A stretch of 64,000 nucleotides of DNA from Phylloscopus collybita. Lineage: Eukaryota > Chordata > Aves > Passeriformes > Phylloscopidae. Shown one piece after another: positions 47,316 through 59,562 of this stretch. The stretch covers positions 18,733,501-18,797,500 of the forward strand of contig JAJNNQ010000004.1 of assembly GCA_027886175.1 (NCBI GenBank), given 5' to 3'. Each line of letters opens with the position of its first letter. The stretch's first letter is position 1. Below the pieces are notes generated by a model that was given only the letters and a program-made list of their open reading frames with translations, did not search any database and had not been told where the DNA came from. The position numbers were made by a program, and so were the translations under genes.

Positions 47316-50300
47316 CAGTCTTATCTGACTCCATTGCCAAATTTTCTTCACCTTACACCCTGTGACTGCTCCAGCAAAATATGGAGTTTTCAGTTGGCAT
47401 TCACAGTTTAACAGCGTCTACTGGAACATTCATAGCCAAGAACCTTCTCACTTGCTTATTCCTTCACATAAAAAGAAGAAATTCAAAGAAATTTCTTTTT
47501 AATTAGCTGTGAAGTTCTTTTAGGTTGGTTAACAGCCTTAACTGCCAACAGAGCATGGAACTGGATTGTAAAGAGAATTCATGCAGAGACCAGAAAGTAC
47601 TTACCAGGTATTTCTCGCCTCACTAACAACTCATTTGCTTCCCTATTGTTAATATATGTATCTGTATACACAGGTAACAATCTGAGACTCGTTAGGATAT
47701 AAGGCAAGAAGAAAATGCAGCTTTTCATAATAACTTATATTATTATAAAGCCTAAAAATTATATGTATGAATTAAATGGAAATTTAAAGCATGAAAGAGA
47801 GTAAAAGAGAATTGAAAATAAAGGGATTTTCATTTTCAGACATACAGGCAGTGAGAAAAGTTTCTCTAATGTTATTCTTCAATATGCAGTGTAGTGTACT
47901 AAATTTGGATCCAAAATATAAAAATATTCCACTTCGTTGTTACTTACATACAAACTCAGAACCAGAGGTTCATGCACAGTGTAACTGAAAATCAGAGGTT
48001 CATTCATTAAAAAAATTAATCTTCACTCATAAAAAAATATTTAATACTAGAAAGATTAAATTGAATTAATGGAATTAATATTGTACCCTACTATGTGTGA
48101 ATAGCACTGAACACATACAGGTCTAAAAGACCATTTTAGGTTTGATTTGAAGAACAGAACTTTACCTGCACGGTTGGTTGCTTTGGTTGCTCTGTATTAT
48201 GCCATCTTACATGGTGTAAAATATGTCCTTGACATTAATTTTCTGTAGAAAACAACCAGGAAAACCTATTTGTATAACTGTAAAAACAAAACCTCTTCGA
48301 GTCATTAGTATTGAAAAATATTCATGTGCATTTAAACTTGGCCTACAGTTCAATGCTTTCCTGGTCCAATTTCTAAGCTTAACTTAATCAAGTCTAATGG
48401 TGCAAAGGTGATTATCTGTCTTCTGCTAAGTTACAGACTGTAATAAAACTGGTTACATTAGGAAGACAATTTATTATCTGTACAGTGGCAGAGAAAGGTA
48501 AAGAAAAGGTAATTTATGGTGGAGCTTTCTGTGCTTAATGTATTAGTTGTAGCAGAGGTTAAAACTTTCCTCTTACCTAAACTTGGAGAAATGAGAAACA
48601 CGAGGCAGAACACGTGTAATAACATAGAAATTACACTTCTTTGTTTATACAGCAGATGGAGATTCATTCTTCTGGTGTTATTCCAGCAATATTTTGTTTT
48701 ATGGTACAAAGAGTTACCCTGAACTACAGGAGGAAAATCCTTGGGGTTGCATTTTCTTTTTCAGCTTGTTGCCTTTTATGATCCCTTGGGAAAAACTGCT
48801 CAGCTGGATTGTGGCTCCACTTATGGCAAGCGACAGAATCAGGGCAGGGATATATTTCTCATTGCTCTTATTAGTCTGGGGGAAGAGAGTCAGTGCCAAT
48901 AAGGACTTGGGGATAATAGGGAGCACATAGACCTTGGATGAATGGCACAAAGAGCACAGCTTCTTCAAGCCTTATTGCCTCTACCTTTTCTGAGAATGAT
49001 CGGTAAGTCAAATAAAACAAAGAGATATTTTTTCAGACAGGCATTTTCTGAAAATATCCCAGTGCTAACAGGAAAACACACACATTTCCATTTGCTGGTT
49101 TAGGAAGCCCAGCACTTTCTTGCCATACTGCACCTGTTGCAATTGCACTGCACCAGCCTCACATGTCAGGGAAGAGGGAAGCTGAAATGCAGCTTCCCAA
49201 AGACTCATCTTTGGTTCATATTACTGTAAAATTTATGGGTTTGTATCTTTTCTCCCCATGTGCCAAAGTGTATTCCTGTCTTTGACGCCCAGCCTCTCTG
49301 GTTCTCTCTGGTTCCCTTCTGAACCCTTCTGATTCATGAAACTCGGGAAGAGTCCTAGGGAGATTGAGGATGATTCCAGACTGAGCTTGATTGTTCTGTC
49401 ACTCAGGTTTTTGAATTTGTTACATTTTGTTGATTATCTACAAAAACATTTTCTCAATTATGTTCCCTTAATTAGCAGAAAAATATAAATTGGTTGTCAA
49501 CCAATTCTCCACAGGGACAATTCTCCACATTCACCCCAAACATCTTCATTCCAAATGAGGTCATTTTTGTTTGCTATTGAAGCAGACTGTGTGTGTTTGG
49601 ACACCCATATCCAACAGCTCTTTGACAATATGATTTTTCTATTCCATTAGGATATTATCTCTTTGCTGTGAAAACATGTCAATGACAAAATTAAGAGAAA
49701 AAAATAAATCAGCATACTGTAAATATGTGTGATTTCATACTGAAGTGCAGCAAAAAAAGTCCATGGAGTGGACTATGCTTTAAATGACATTAAACTTGGG
49801 ATGCCATTTCCTGAATCTTGCACAGCATTCAGCAACACAGCCACTTCTGCAGCGTAAAATGAAGTTTCCACAGCACCTCACTCCACTCAAAGATGCATCA
49901 CCTTTCAAGCCAGAAACGTCACCTGATTGAATTAGGTCCATTAAGAATTGAATCTCATGCACAGTTTATTAAATCACTTGATGAAATCAACTTGTGATTA
50001 TGGAATAATGCACTGACATCCTTGCCTGGATTGCCTGCATCTTTCAGGAAGCCTGATTGTGGGTATTTTCCTTCCTGGAACTTTAGAATTAAGAATCTAT
50101 GGATCTCAATGGTGCTGACGTAACTCTGTGAGTTTTCAGAGCCATGAGACTGGATTCACCTACATATATTCAGGGATACTGGTTACAAAAAAAAAAAAAA
50201 AATATTTTGCCCTGCATACCTGTTTTACTGCCAAACATCCCTCAGTGACTCCTTTTCTAACATAACTCGAATTTTTTTTCTCCCGAAGTTCTGATAATCA

Positions 50301-51469
50301 CTTGCTGAGCTTCCCTATCTACAGTTTGGGACCATTCAATCAAACACATTCACTTTGCTCATGCAAAAACCTCGGTGAGATTGGGCTTATCAGCAAAAGG
50401 CTTTCTGAATGTGCTTGGCTTCACTTTTATGGTCCCATTTCAAGACTCATGTCTGTGTCCAGATATCAGAGTAGTGATAAATAGAGCCAGGGGTTGTTTA
50501 TTACAAACATTTGCTATCTGGAATGTGCTGCCATCTCATTACAACGTGTTTCAGCCTCTGCATGGACAGGTCTCTTATTTACACTCAGCTTTATTCATGG
50601 GGGGAATACTAGTATTTGAGGCAGTAGAAAGCAGGGTGAAAGGACTCTGTCTGTAATGCTGTTAAAATAATCCCTTTCCACTACTTTGAACATCAGAAAT
50701 TGATATCTCTGTATCAAAAATTTAGAAGTTTCTGATTTGAAGATCCTCAGGTAAAGATGTTAATGGTGAAAGCCTGGAACTAAGATAAAAATTCATGATA
50801 GTCTGGGTCATCTGAGCTTCTGGGAGCTGTCAGCCTACCAGCACATACAGACAGTAAGAAGTATGGATTGCTTTTTACTCAGACTCCCAAGGCAAATTTG
50901 AGGGCACTACAATGCCATAAGGCCTGCTGGACTCAGAAATTTTGATTAAAAGGTACAAAGTATCTGTTATTCTGTCTTGGTCTCTATAATGACATTATGT
51001 CATTTGTGATATAAATGAACATGACAAATTTTACCTGTATAGCTCTAGAGAGCCTCAATGTCATATTCCCAGGTAGATAATCAGGATATTTCTGTAAACG
51101 ACTCTTATTTTAGCTGTGCTCTCGGTGAGCTCTGTGAAGAACTAATTTTACTATCGTGTATAAAAAGCAATGAAATGATACTTAATTTCAGGGATTTCTT
51201 AAATAGATAAAAAAAATTACTCTAAAAATAAAGTAAGAGCAAAATTCAGACCTGAAGTTCACCAGCTTCGTTCTCTGCTGCATTTGGCAAAACTCAGGAA
51301 AAGGGATTATTCTCTTTTACCTGGCATTTATTGGACCACACGTTGCCTTTGGTTTTGGACACTTAGTACCTTGCCAAACTTATTTCATGAAGGATCACCA
51401 GTGAGTTTTTCACAGGGAAGACGAAGCCAGACATTTCTCAGAGATCCGTGGCCATGGACATAAGTTGGA
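47312..51469. other. Noncoding AT-rich host DNA
   Basis: A poly-A stretch lies near 50,188. No gene, RNA or transposon was recognised. Confidence 0.5.
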
Positions 51470-51715
51470 GCAAAAGAAAGGGTATTATTAAAGCTAAGCA
51501 AAAGTTTCTTCATGCTGAAGGTGGTCAAATATTGGAGTAAGGGCCCAGAGAGGCTGTGAAATCTCCATTACTGAAGATATTCATCACTCAAAGGCAGAAA
51601 ATGCTGAGCAACCTGACCAAACTAAGCTTTCTTTTTAAGGGAGTAGAATTGATGGTGTTCAAAGGTCCTTTCCAACCTGCAGTAGTCGATGTTCCTGTGG
51701 TCCTAGAACTGTGCA
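51470..51715 (+). mobile_element. CR1 LINE 3' fragment, old
   Basis: The order TTCTTCATGCTGAAGGTGGT, a TATTGGAGTAAGGGCCCAGA segment, GAGGCTGTGAAATCTCCATT, ACTGAAGATATTCATCACTC, GAGCAACCTGACC and finally CAAAGGTCCTTTCCAACCTG matches the CR1 3' region. It is more diverged than the copy at 34,059. Confidence 0.8.
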
Positions 51716-53795
51716 TCTACAGATAATTTAGTTGCTTTCATCCCCAACCAGACTGTTCCCACCAGTTACAGATTTTCCCAGTTTTGGTGGTCTGGGTTTT
51801 TTTCCAGGGGCTGTGGTGCTGACTTTTCTGAGAAAACCACCCTTAGCATCTGGTTTTTGAAATAAGAATCTAATGAGAGAAACATTCTTCATAACACACC
51901 AGCTGACTGATATTATTCTATATTACAGATTTCCAAGGAGAGTAGTTCATGGCAAATACGATGTTTTGCCCATACTTCTTATGAGGCATTTCTTCAAGAT
52001 CCAAATAAATGCTGTCAGAACATGGAATAAACTGTTCTTCCAGAATGTGAGAAGTGCAATCTGTTCATATTACACTATCCTGATCTCCAAGGAGCGAGAA
52101 AGGATTTGCTTCAGTAAAGAAGGCACTCTGTTATACAGCTTTTTCTTTTCTAGTCTCATATCTTATGTTTCAAAGGGTAAACTCTGCAAGTCAGATTTAT
52201 ATTCAAGTCTAAAGTTATGTTTTGTTACAGTAAAATCAGAGGAAGCAATGACAGATTGATCTATGGAAGAACAGGTGGGAGCTGAGCAGAACTTATTAAT
52301 CTTTTTCTCTACTTGGTGGCACTCAAGGGCCTTTAATACACAGAGAGAACTTTATCTGTGCCATGTGAAGTTAACCTTGAATAGGACTTGGATTTCTAGG
52401 AGTCAAATTAAATTTTTTCTGAGTTAATAACGTGCACTTTTTCAATAAGTCAGAGGTTTTGGGAGCATCCTCTTGTCCTCAGTGTTCTCTGCCCAGCTGA
52501 GCATTTTTAATAATTTAATGTGGATCCCCTTCTGAGACAGCCCTTCCCATGTTTTACACCTGAGGCATCTTCCACTTCTCATGGTGGGAGCGAGGCCTCT
52601 GGAACTAAACTTTCAGGCACCTCATTCCACTCTCTAAGGCATTGTAACAATTTTACAGTGCATGACAAAGAACTTCCATCTTCCATGCTGAAGCAACTTT
52701 GCTTCCATTTGGGGCATAAAAATTAATTGAGCTAAATATAGGCTAGTTTAAGCATGTCTCTGAAATCTTATGACTAAAAAAATGGAGGGTGCTGTGCTCA
52801 AGCACTTTGAACAACTGCTCTGTGTCTTTTCTGTGGAAGGTACAGAGACTGATGTGCCTCTGCTGGCTCCCTTTAGCTGGCCATCCAAGAGACCTGAGTA
52901 CAAAGCTGAACTGAGAATGGGATCAGAAACTACAAAATTCCCTATACTGAAGGTGTGGTATAACCATCAACCATTGTTATGCATAACTATGTCCAGGCAG
53001 AGATTGCAGTAGTTTGCTTTTTCTACCAGATCTGCTTTTCTAATTGCATGAAAATGCTCAAAATCAGTACAGAAAAGCAGTAGAGAAAATGAAGAGCTGT
53101 GAAGTCACTGATTGTTGTTGTTGTCTTCTAGACAGAGTTTTGGGAAAAAATAATCTACTGCCTTTAATGCCATTAAAAGAATTTAACAAATTAATGCAGT
53201 AAAATTTAATCATCTTGATTTGAGTGTGTCTGTGGTTGTTGCATTTACATGATGAAAGTACTGTAAGGCTCATTACCTTAAATAAACTCATAATTTTCTA
53301 CTCACGGTTGCTGAAAGTGTTGTTCCAGAATCAGCAGCACCAAAATGAGCATTTCATTTACTCCTGCATGGTTGCAGGGCTTCAGGTTCAAAAGCTGTAA
53401 TCGTTGTGCCATGGCTGCAAAGGAATCCGATTTTTGTATTCACAAAGTGTGGATTCACCAAATCCCTGCAGATAATAACAGGCCACAGATTTTGTCCTGT
53501 GCTTGCTGGCTGTCAGGGCTGACACAGGTCAGGCTCTGCCCAAGCTTTACATCAGCTGCCCAGAGGTTTGGTTTTAACTTTGTTTTGCTGCATTTCAACG
53601 CACCCAAATTTCTTAACAGTGGTGTCCAACAATCATCGGGTGTTTCTTTCTTCTCTTTGGAAACAGTTCTGCCCAGCTCCACGTCTGCCTTTCTCTAGCT
53701 GAACATCTGAATATACATTTTATTTCCTACCTACAGAAATGAGAATGGGGTTTTTAAACCAACCAACCAGAGAAGGAGTGAGTTATCCTGAACTA
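51716..53795. other. Noncoding host DNA
   Basis: The open frame at 51,873-52,259 (128 codons) shows no motif I recognise and no codon pattern that would argue for a gene. Confidence 0.5.
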
Positions 53796-53908
53796 TTTAT
53801 TTTTTTTTTTTTTTTCCCCCTGGCAAGCCAAGAAGAAATGTTACAATAAAAACAAAACAAAACAAAAAAAAACAAACAAACCAAACAAAAACAAACAAAC
53901 AAACCCAC
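53796..53908. repeat. T run followed by an A/C tract
   Basis: A T run of about 18 at 53,798 is followed from 53,848 by about 60 bp of AAAC/CAAA sequence. Confidence 0.8.
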
Positions 53909-55799
53909 TAACAAACATTCCTGATTTCCCCATGCATGCAAGCCTATCAAGGCAAAATACTAACTTTTAGGAGATGAGAAAGCAGATTTTCTGCTCCCAG
54001 ATTCCACTGGTGCAGCTTCCACACCAGGGTGTTGCACTGTAACAATTGCAGTCCATCACTCAGCTGCATGCAATTGTTGTGAATATCTGGCAGAACAAAC
54101 TCAGCCTCTCCAAGCCACCCCTAACAGCTCAGGAGATGGCTCTGTGCTCTCCACCCCTGCTGCAGCCCATAAGTCTCTCCCAATAATGTGTCTTTGCAAG
54201 GTGAGGGGCACAGATTTGTTTTTCCAGCTGCCATCACTCATGAACAGCCCTTCCCCTGGGACCTGAGTGCTGGTAAATATTAGTGCAGCTTGTGTCATTT
54301 AGTTTGTTGTGTCAGAAGGTGGACACATTATCTTCATTATCTTTGGTGACAGCAGTGAAGTTAAATTTAGTCCATGCTACGTTTTTCAACCTCCGTGGGA
54401 GGACTGTTAGCAGTCTAAACAGAAACATGTCTTTTTTTAAAAAGAAAATTGGCTTCTTGGGATTTTCCCTCTGTCACTTCTTATTTGTATGCTGAATTAT
54501 TTCCGTTTAAAATTAATGCCATTGAACAACTATTGCACACATAGGACACACAAATACCACAGGAGATGAAGTGACTTGCTGATAAAAACAAAAAAGGAAA
54601 CAGGTGTGTTCATCTGTCAATCAATTAACTGAACAGGTGTAATAAAACTTAAAGAGAATCATCTTTTTTTTGCTGTTGTCTGGACCACACTTGATCTTGT
54701 TGTTCACACTTTTAACAATTATATTACAATCGATTGTATAAATTTACTGGAACCTATAGCAGGCAAAAGCAGTCTCAAGACCCTAACAATTTAATTTTAG
54801 ACAGCAGCCAAATATCCTTATGCTTATCAAAATCATTAATATGCTACATGAACACATGAACAACAAAAATTCCGCATTTATTCTCCCTGCATATCAGCAG
54901 GATTAATGTCAAACGTTCTCCAGCTTCCTGAATAAAAGGTTTCTTGTTTTTCATGTGACAAATGAGAAAGAAATCTCTGCCTGAACTTTTTCATGAGCTG
55001 ATTATTTTACATTGTGATTTGTATTTTTTTGACAGGTCCAAGTTCCAGGTGGACCAGAGGTAATACCAGTCACCCATCCGTGCTGGCAGGGAGGCAGCAG
55101 AGGAATACAAAACTGCACAAAATGCTAATTCTCATTATTCTGCTCCCATCCCTGCAAAATTCAGCTGTTCTATACTGTGCCCTGTGAGTTCCAGTTGTGG
55201 CCTGATTCCATTGAAATAAAACCAGGATACGTGTTAAAAGTTTTTCTGGTGCTCTTCAGGATGTTTCTTTCCTGGTGCAGAGACCTGTGGGAATAGCCAC
55301 TCTTGTTTTCACCATCAAGCCCATGGATGCACATTTTCAGGGGCTCTGTGATACAGCACCCTCATCTCAGAGAAGCCATTGGTGCCTTTGTTTGCTCTCT
55401 CTGTAGAGGATAAAATCAGCTCTTCCTCTCCAGTCTCCAGAAACCTGCAGAGACATTATTAACATGATTCCCTCACTTCCTTTGGGGTTTATATTCATGC
55501 CCAGAGTCTCCAATTTTGGCCTGGACCTAACCCTGGCATGAGCAAAAATGAAAACTTGGAAGCAACAAATTGTGATTCAAATTCAGATCATTAACCTGGG
55601 ATCAAATCCATAATTTATTGCTGTGTAAGAGCTGCTCTTTGCCAGAACTGGGAAGCACAGCCAGGAAAACCAAAAAGAACCATTAAGCAAAAGACCAAAT
55701 CCTTCACTCTTACCACCTTACAAACTGTACTCCACAAGAATATTTTCATGCAGAAAGAATGCTTATCTAGAGTCAAGGAAATCAATTATTTATGCAGAG
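53909..55799. other. Noncoding host DNA
   Basis: No gene or recognised element. Confidence 0.5.
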
Positions 55800-55930
55800 G
55801 TTTTTTGTTGGTGGTTTTTTTTTGTTTGTTTGTGGTGGTGTTTTTTTTTGGTTTTTTGTTGTGGGTTTGTTTTTTTTTTTGTTTTTTTTTTGGGGGGGGT
55901 TTTTTTTGGTTTTTTTGGGTTTTTTTTCAG
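55800..55930. repeat. T/G-only low-complexity tract
   Basis: About 130 bp in which the + strand is almost all T and G, with G runs of up to 8. It encodes a Phe/Trp/Val/Gly-rich open frame that is a composition artefact. Confidence 0.9.
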
Positions 55931-58900
55931 GTAATTTTGCTGTTCTTCAGAGATCAGATTAGAATGGTAAAGAGGAATAATTTTAAGCTAAGGAGTCTTA
56001 GGGCTTCTCTGCTATGAATTCCCAACTTTATTCATTTTCTCTTGCAAGCAATAGAATTTTGCTTTGAAATAAATTCCCCTGTACTGTCATCTTCTTTCTT
56101 TGGGGAGCGTTTAAGGCAGTTCTAAGTCACATTCTGCATATTCAGTAGGAGGAAAAAAGTTATCTGTGAATTTTCTAATGCTGAGCCTAACACCTCGAAA
56201 ATGAAAGAAAGCTTATCTACCAACTATTGCCAGAGACAAGGCTGTAGATTTCAATTCAGCTCCACCAGATAAACTGCTGTTTATGAGCTGGGTGCAACCA
56301 TTTGGAATATTTAGAGCAGCTGCAACAGTCTGGAACAGGAGGGGAAGTTTCTTCCCTTCTGACCCAACAGCAAACCTCATCCTACAATTACGAGCTCCAA
56401 GCTGGCACATGGTAAATTTTTCTTGGCTAAATATGTCATGACACATCCCCAGAGCTGACCTTCACATTAAGGAATCTAAAGAGCTCCACCTGGTGATAGT
56501 GGGCACATTGGCTTAGGTGCAAATGGTGAAGTGTTCATCACCTTTGATAAAAATGTCCCACACAAGCCCCTCCAGGGAATTTCACAGAACATGGGACAAG
56601 ACCTGCCTTACTGCTCAGGATTCTCTCTGCTCCAAATCAGTGCAATGATGTGGTCCCCTCACCTTCTGAGTAATCTCAGCTGGTTTTTTAATCAGCCAAC
56701 ATCCAGCACTGCAGACTGGCTGCTCCCCAGGCAGCCCTGTGTGATTTTACATTTAGACTCTATTCATTATACAGTGATTTTGGATTCTAATCTCTCCCCA
56801 GAGCAGCAGTACTGACAGACTCATGCAGTCACCTACGCTGCCTTTCCCAGTGTGAAGAGCCTTGTTTTCTTTTAATTGTTTTTTCTCTTGAAGTTATTTA
56901 GTGTTTCTGGAAATGCTTCACCTGTGGCAGAGATAGAGAGATTCTGGGTTTTTAAACCACCAGCACTGTAGTGGATGATCTCAATTCTTTTCCTCCTAAC
57001 ATCTCTGAAAAAGACTTTCTACAGCCATTCTAGTGCTGGTTTCCCCCAGTGTGAAAATCCACTGGAGAGCCAAGTCTGTATCCTAAACTTTTCTTTATAT
57101 TGACTGTGTTTCGTGCACATTTAGAGATAATTTCCTGAAAAAGAAGTGCCACAAGAGGTGTGGTAGGAAGAGGACTTCAAAGGCATTCATGATATCCTCT
57201 CCCACAGGAAGCCACTTGAATTATCAGACAAACTAACCTAAATAAATTGTACTTTGAGGCATTTATTGTTTCTATTGTACGATATGCTGACTTTATCGGT
57301 CTGCAATTAAATAAATTAAATATTGGTCCACTTAAACTCGCAAGCTGAAACAGATCAGTTTCATTTGCTAAACACGAGAGCCTCTATGACAGCTAATTGG
57401 ATTGGATCTGGAATTTATTGACTTGTAATTAGGCTGCATTGGTTTGTGTGCAGCAAACAGTTCACACCACGTGAGGTGTCTGCCATGATCAGGGATCAGC
57501 ACATCGAGAGCAGATGGGGCTCCATGGAGAGCATATTGGGATTGGAGTGCATTATAATGCATTGTAGCAGTTTACATGCTCAAATGTACACATGAAGTTA
57601 CAGAACTCTACTAAATAAACCTCCTTTTTATATCCTCCAGCAACAGATCCTGGCGGCTTCAAGAAGCAGTCAAGCTATTGGAAGTGTTTATTTATGATTC
57701 TGTTTAGTTCTCATGGTGTGTCCAAATGAAGGAACTGCATCCTCCTGGCTATTAATCAAGTGAAGATTCTCATTATGAATTTAACACGATCACGTTTTGC
57801 CTTTGACATCTGCATTGGTACATCTTTGTCCAGATTGTACCCCTGTTGGGGTATATCCAAGACAATCTGGTGCTTGAGAGTCACCTGGAGGAGTTGGGAA
57901 AGTTCAGGCAACTTCTTAGGGTGTGACAGAGTGGAGAACTGAGGTCACTGCCTTCAAAATGGAAGTTTTCTTTTTTATCATATTTTTTCATATAATTTTT
58001 TTTATCAAGACTGTAACAACATAGGCATTTCTCTATTAAAATGAGAGACAAATCTAAGATACTCTAAGAACAAAAATATTTTTTCCCCTGTATGGTTAGA
58101 ACTAGCACAGTGAGCTTTGGACTATTTCCACTCTCAAAACTGTTAAAAATCCCTCTGAATAAAGTGGTCCTCAGTATTGACTGGTCAATTATTAAAAGTG
58201 TATTGATCAGCACACATTATGTACAGGATTATAATTACTGAAACAATTAGGTTTTCTTTTATGCTACTCTGTATATAATTATGTAGGTAAGGTTCAGTTG
58301 ATTACTTCTGAAAAAAGTTTGAGTACAGGGGTTATATGAGGCTGATTTCAATTAAGTGCTCAGTGCCCTCACATTTTATGGGAAGCACCTGATGCACTGA
58401 TAAAATAAAACAAATTGATTGAGACTATATATATGTACTGTAACAAGTTCTTAATGAGGAACTGCCTGCTCATCAGTGATGCCTGGGAATCTGTGTTTTA
58501 TGGCTGTCTCTGGTGTTTATGGACTTCTCTGTGTCCCCTTTGGTCTTATTCTGAAAATGTGCAGTTCATTACCAAAGAGCCCTGTAAACACCTTCATGCT
58601 TTAAATGGATAAACCTCCTCCCTTCTTGGTGTTTGCCATCACTATTCTCAGAAACGTGCTAGAGTCTCAGAAATAATTCAAATCTTAATATCCAAGGAAT
58701 ACATGTAACACCCTAGATCTGGCAGAAAAGCATCTTCATCTCACCTACAATGCTTTGAAGACTTCAGAATGTTTTAAAAATCTATTCTCAGCATAATTTT
58801 GTCTCATTTTTCACACAAGCCTGTTGAAGTGGAATTACCTATATGTTTCCAGAGGAAAAAAAGGGGGCAGATATTAATGTAAATCCTTCAGTTTCTCTCT

Positions 58901-59358
58901 GGTGAGCAAAAGGGAGATGAGAAGTCAAAGAAATTTTTGGTTTGTGTGTAGTCCTTTGCAAAGTCCTGGACCTCTGGAGATTTGGTGACTCCAGGATGGA
59001 AGCATCAGGTTGACGCCACAGAGATGCTCAGTATGGACCTGGGCAAATTGAGCTTGAATGCTTCAACTGAAGCCATCCCTCACAAGTCAACTGGGGAAAA
59101 TCAAGGGCAGAGGAAAGCCAAGGAGGGTGTCCTGCAGCACTAGGTGATTCTTGGGGCTGCAGACGCCACAGGTCACAAGGAAACAGGAAAACGAGCCTGT
59201 GGAGTTCATATTCTCTGGAGCAGAAACTTTGAGATACTGAAATTAAACAGAACAGAGATGGAAGGGATCAGCTAGTTCATCCTGCTGACAATTCTGTAAT
59301 GTTCCTCTAAGGATTAGCATATTGTTCAGCATGGAGTTATATACTCCCTGCTAGGAGC

Positions 59359-59362
<4 letters not shown>
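55931..59362. other. Noncoding AT-rich host DNA
   Basis: A weak CR1-like motif (AGAGATGGAAGGGATCAGCT) occurs near 59,255. No gene or RNA was recognised. Confidence 0.45.
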
Positions 59363-59417
<55 letters not shown>

Positions 59418-59562
59418 TTGTTGGTTGGTTGGTTGGTTGTTTTTTTTTGTTGTTGTTGGTTGGTTTTTTGTTTGTTTGGTTTTTGTTTGTTTTGGTTTGG
59501 TTTTTTGTTTGTTTTGGGGTGTTTTTATTTGTTTGTTTGTTTGGGTTTTTTTTGTTTTTTTC
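59363..59562. repeat. T54 run followed by a T/G tract
   Basis: Fifty-four consecutive T are followed by about 145 bp of GGTT, GTTT and GTT sequence. The whole 200 bp is nearly free of A and C on +. On - it reads as an A/C tract that ends in A54. Confidence 0.92.

Noticed and set aside
51873..52259. 128-codon open frame on +
   Set aside because: No motif was recognised, and the composition (Phe/Ile/Tyr/Lys/Ser-rich) is what AT-rich noncoding DNA gives.
59222..59290. CR1 3'-end fragment
   Set aside because: Only one short motif (ATGGAAGGGATC) fits, and the rest does not follow the CR1 order.
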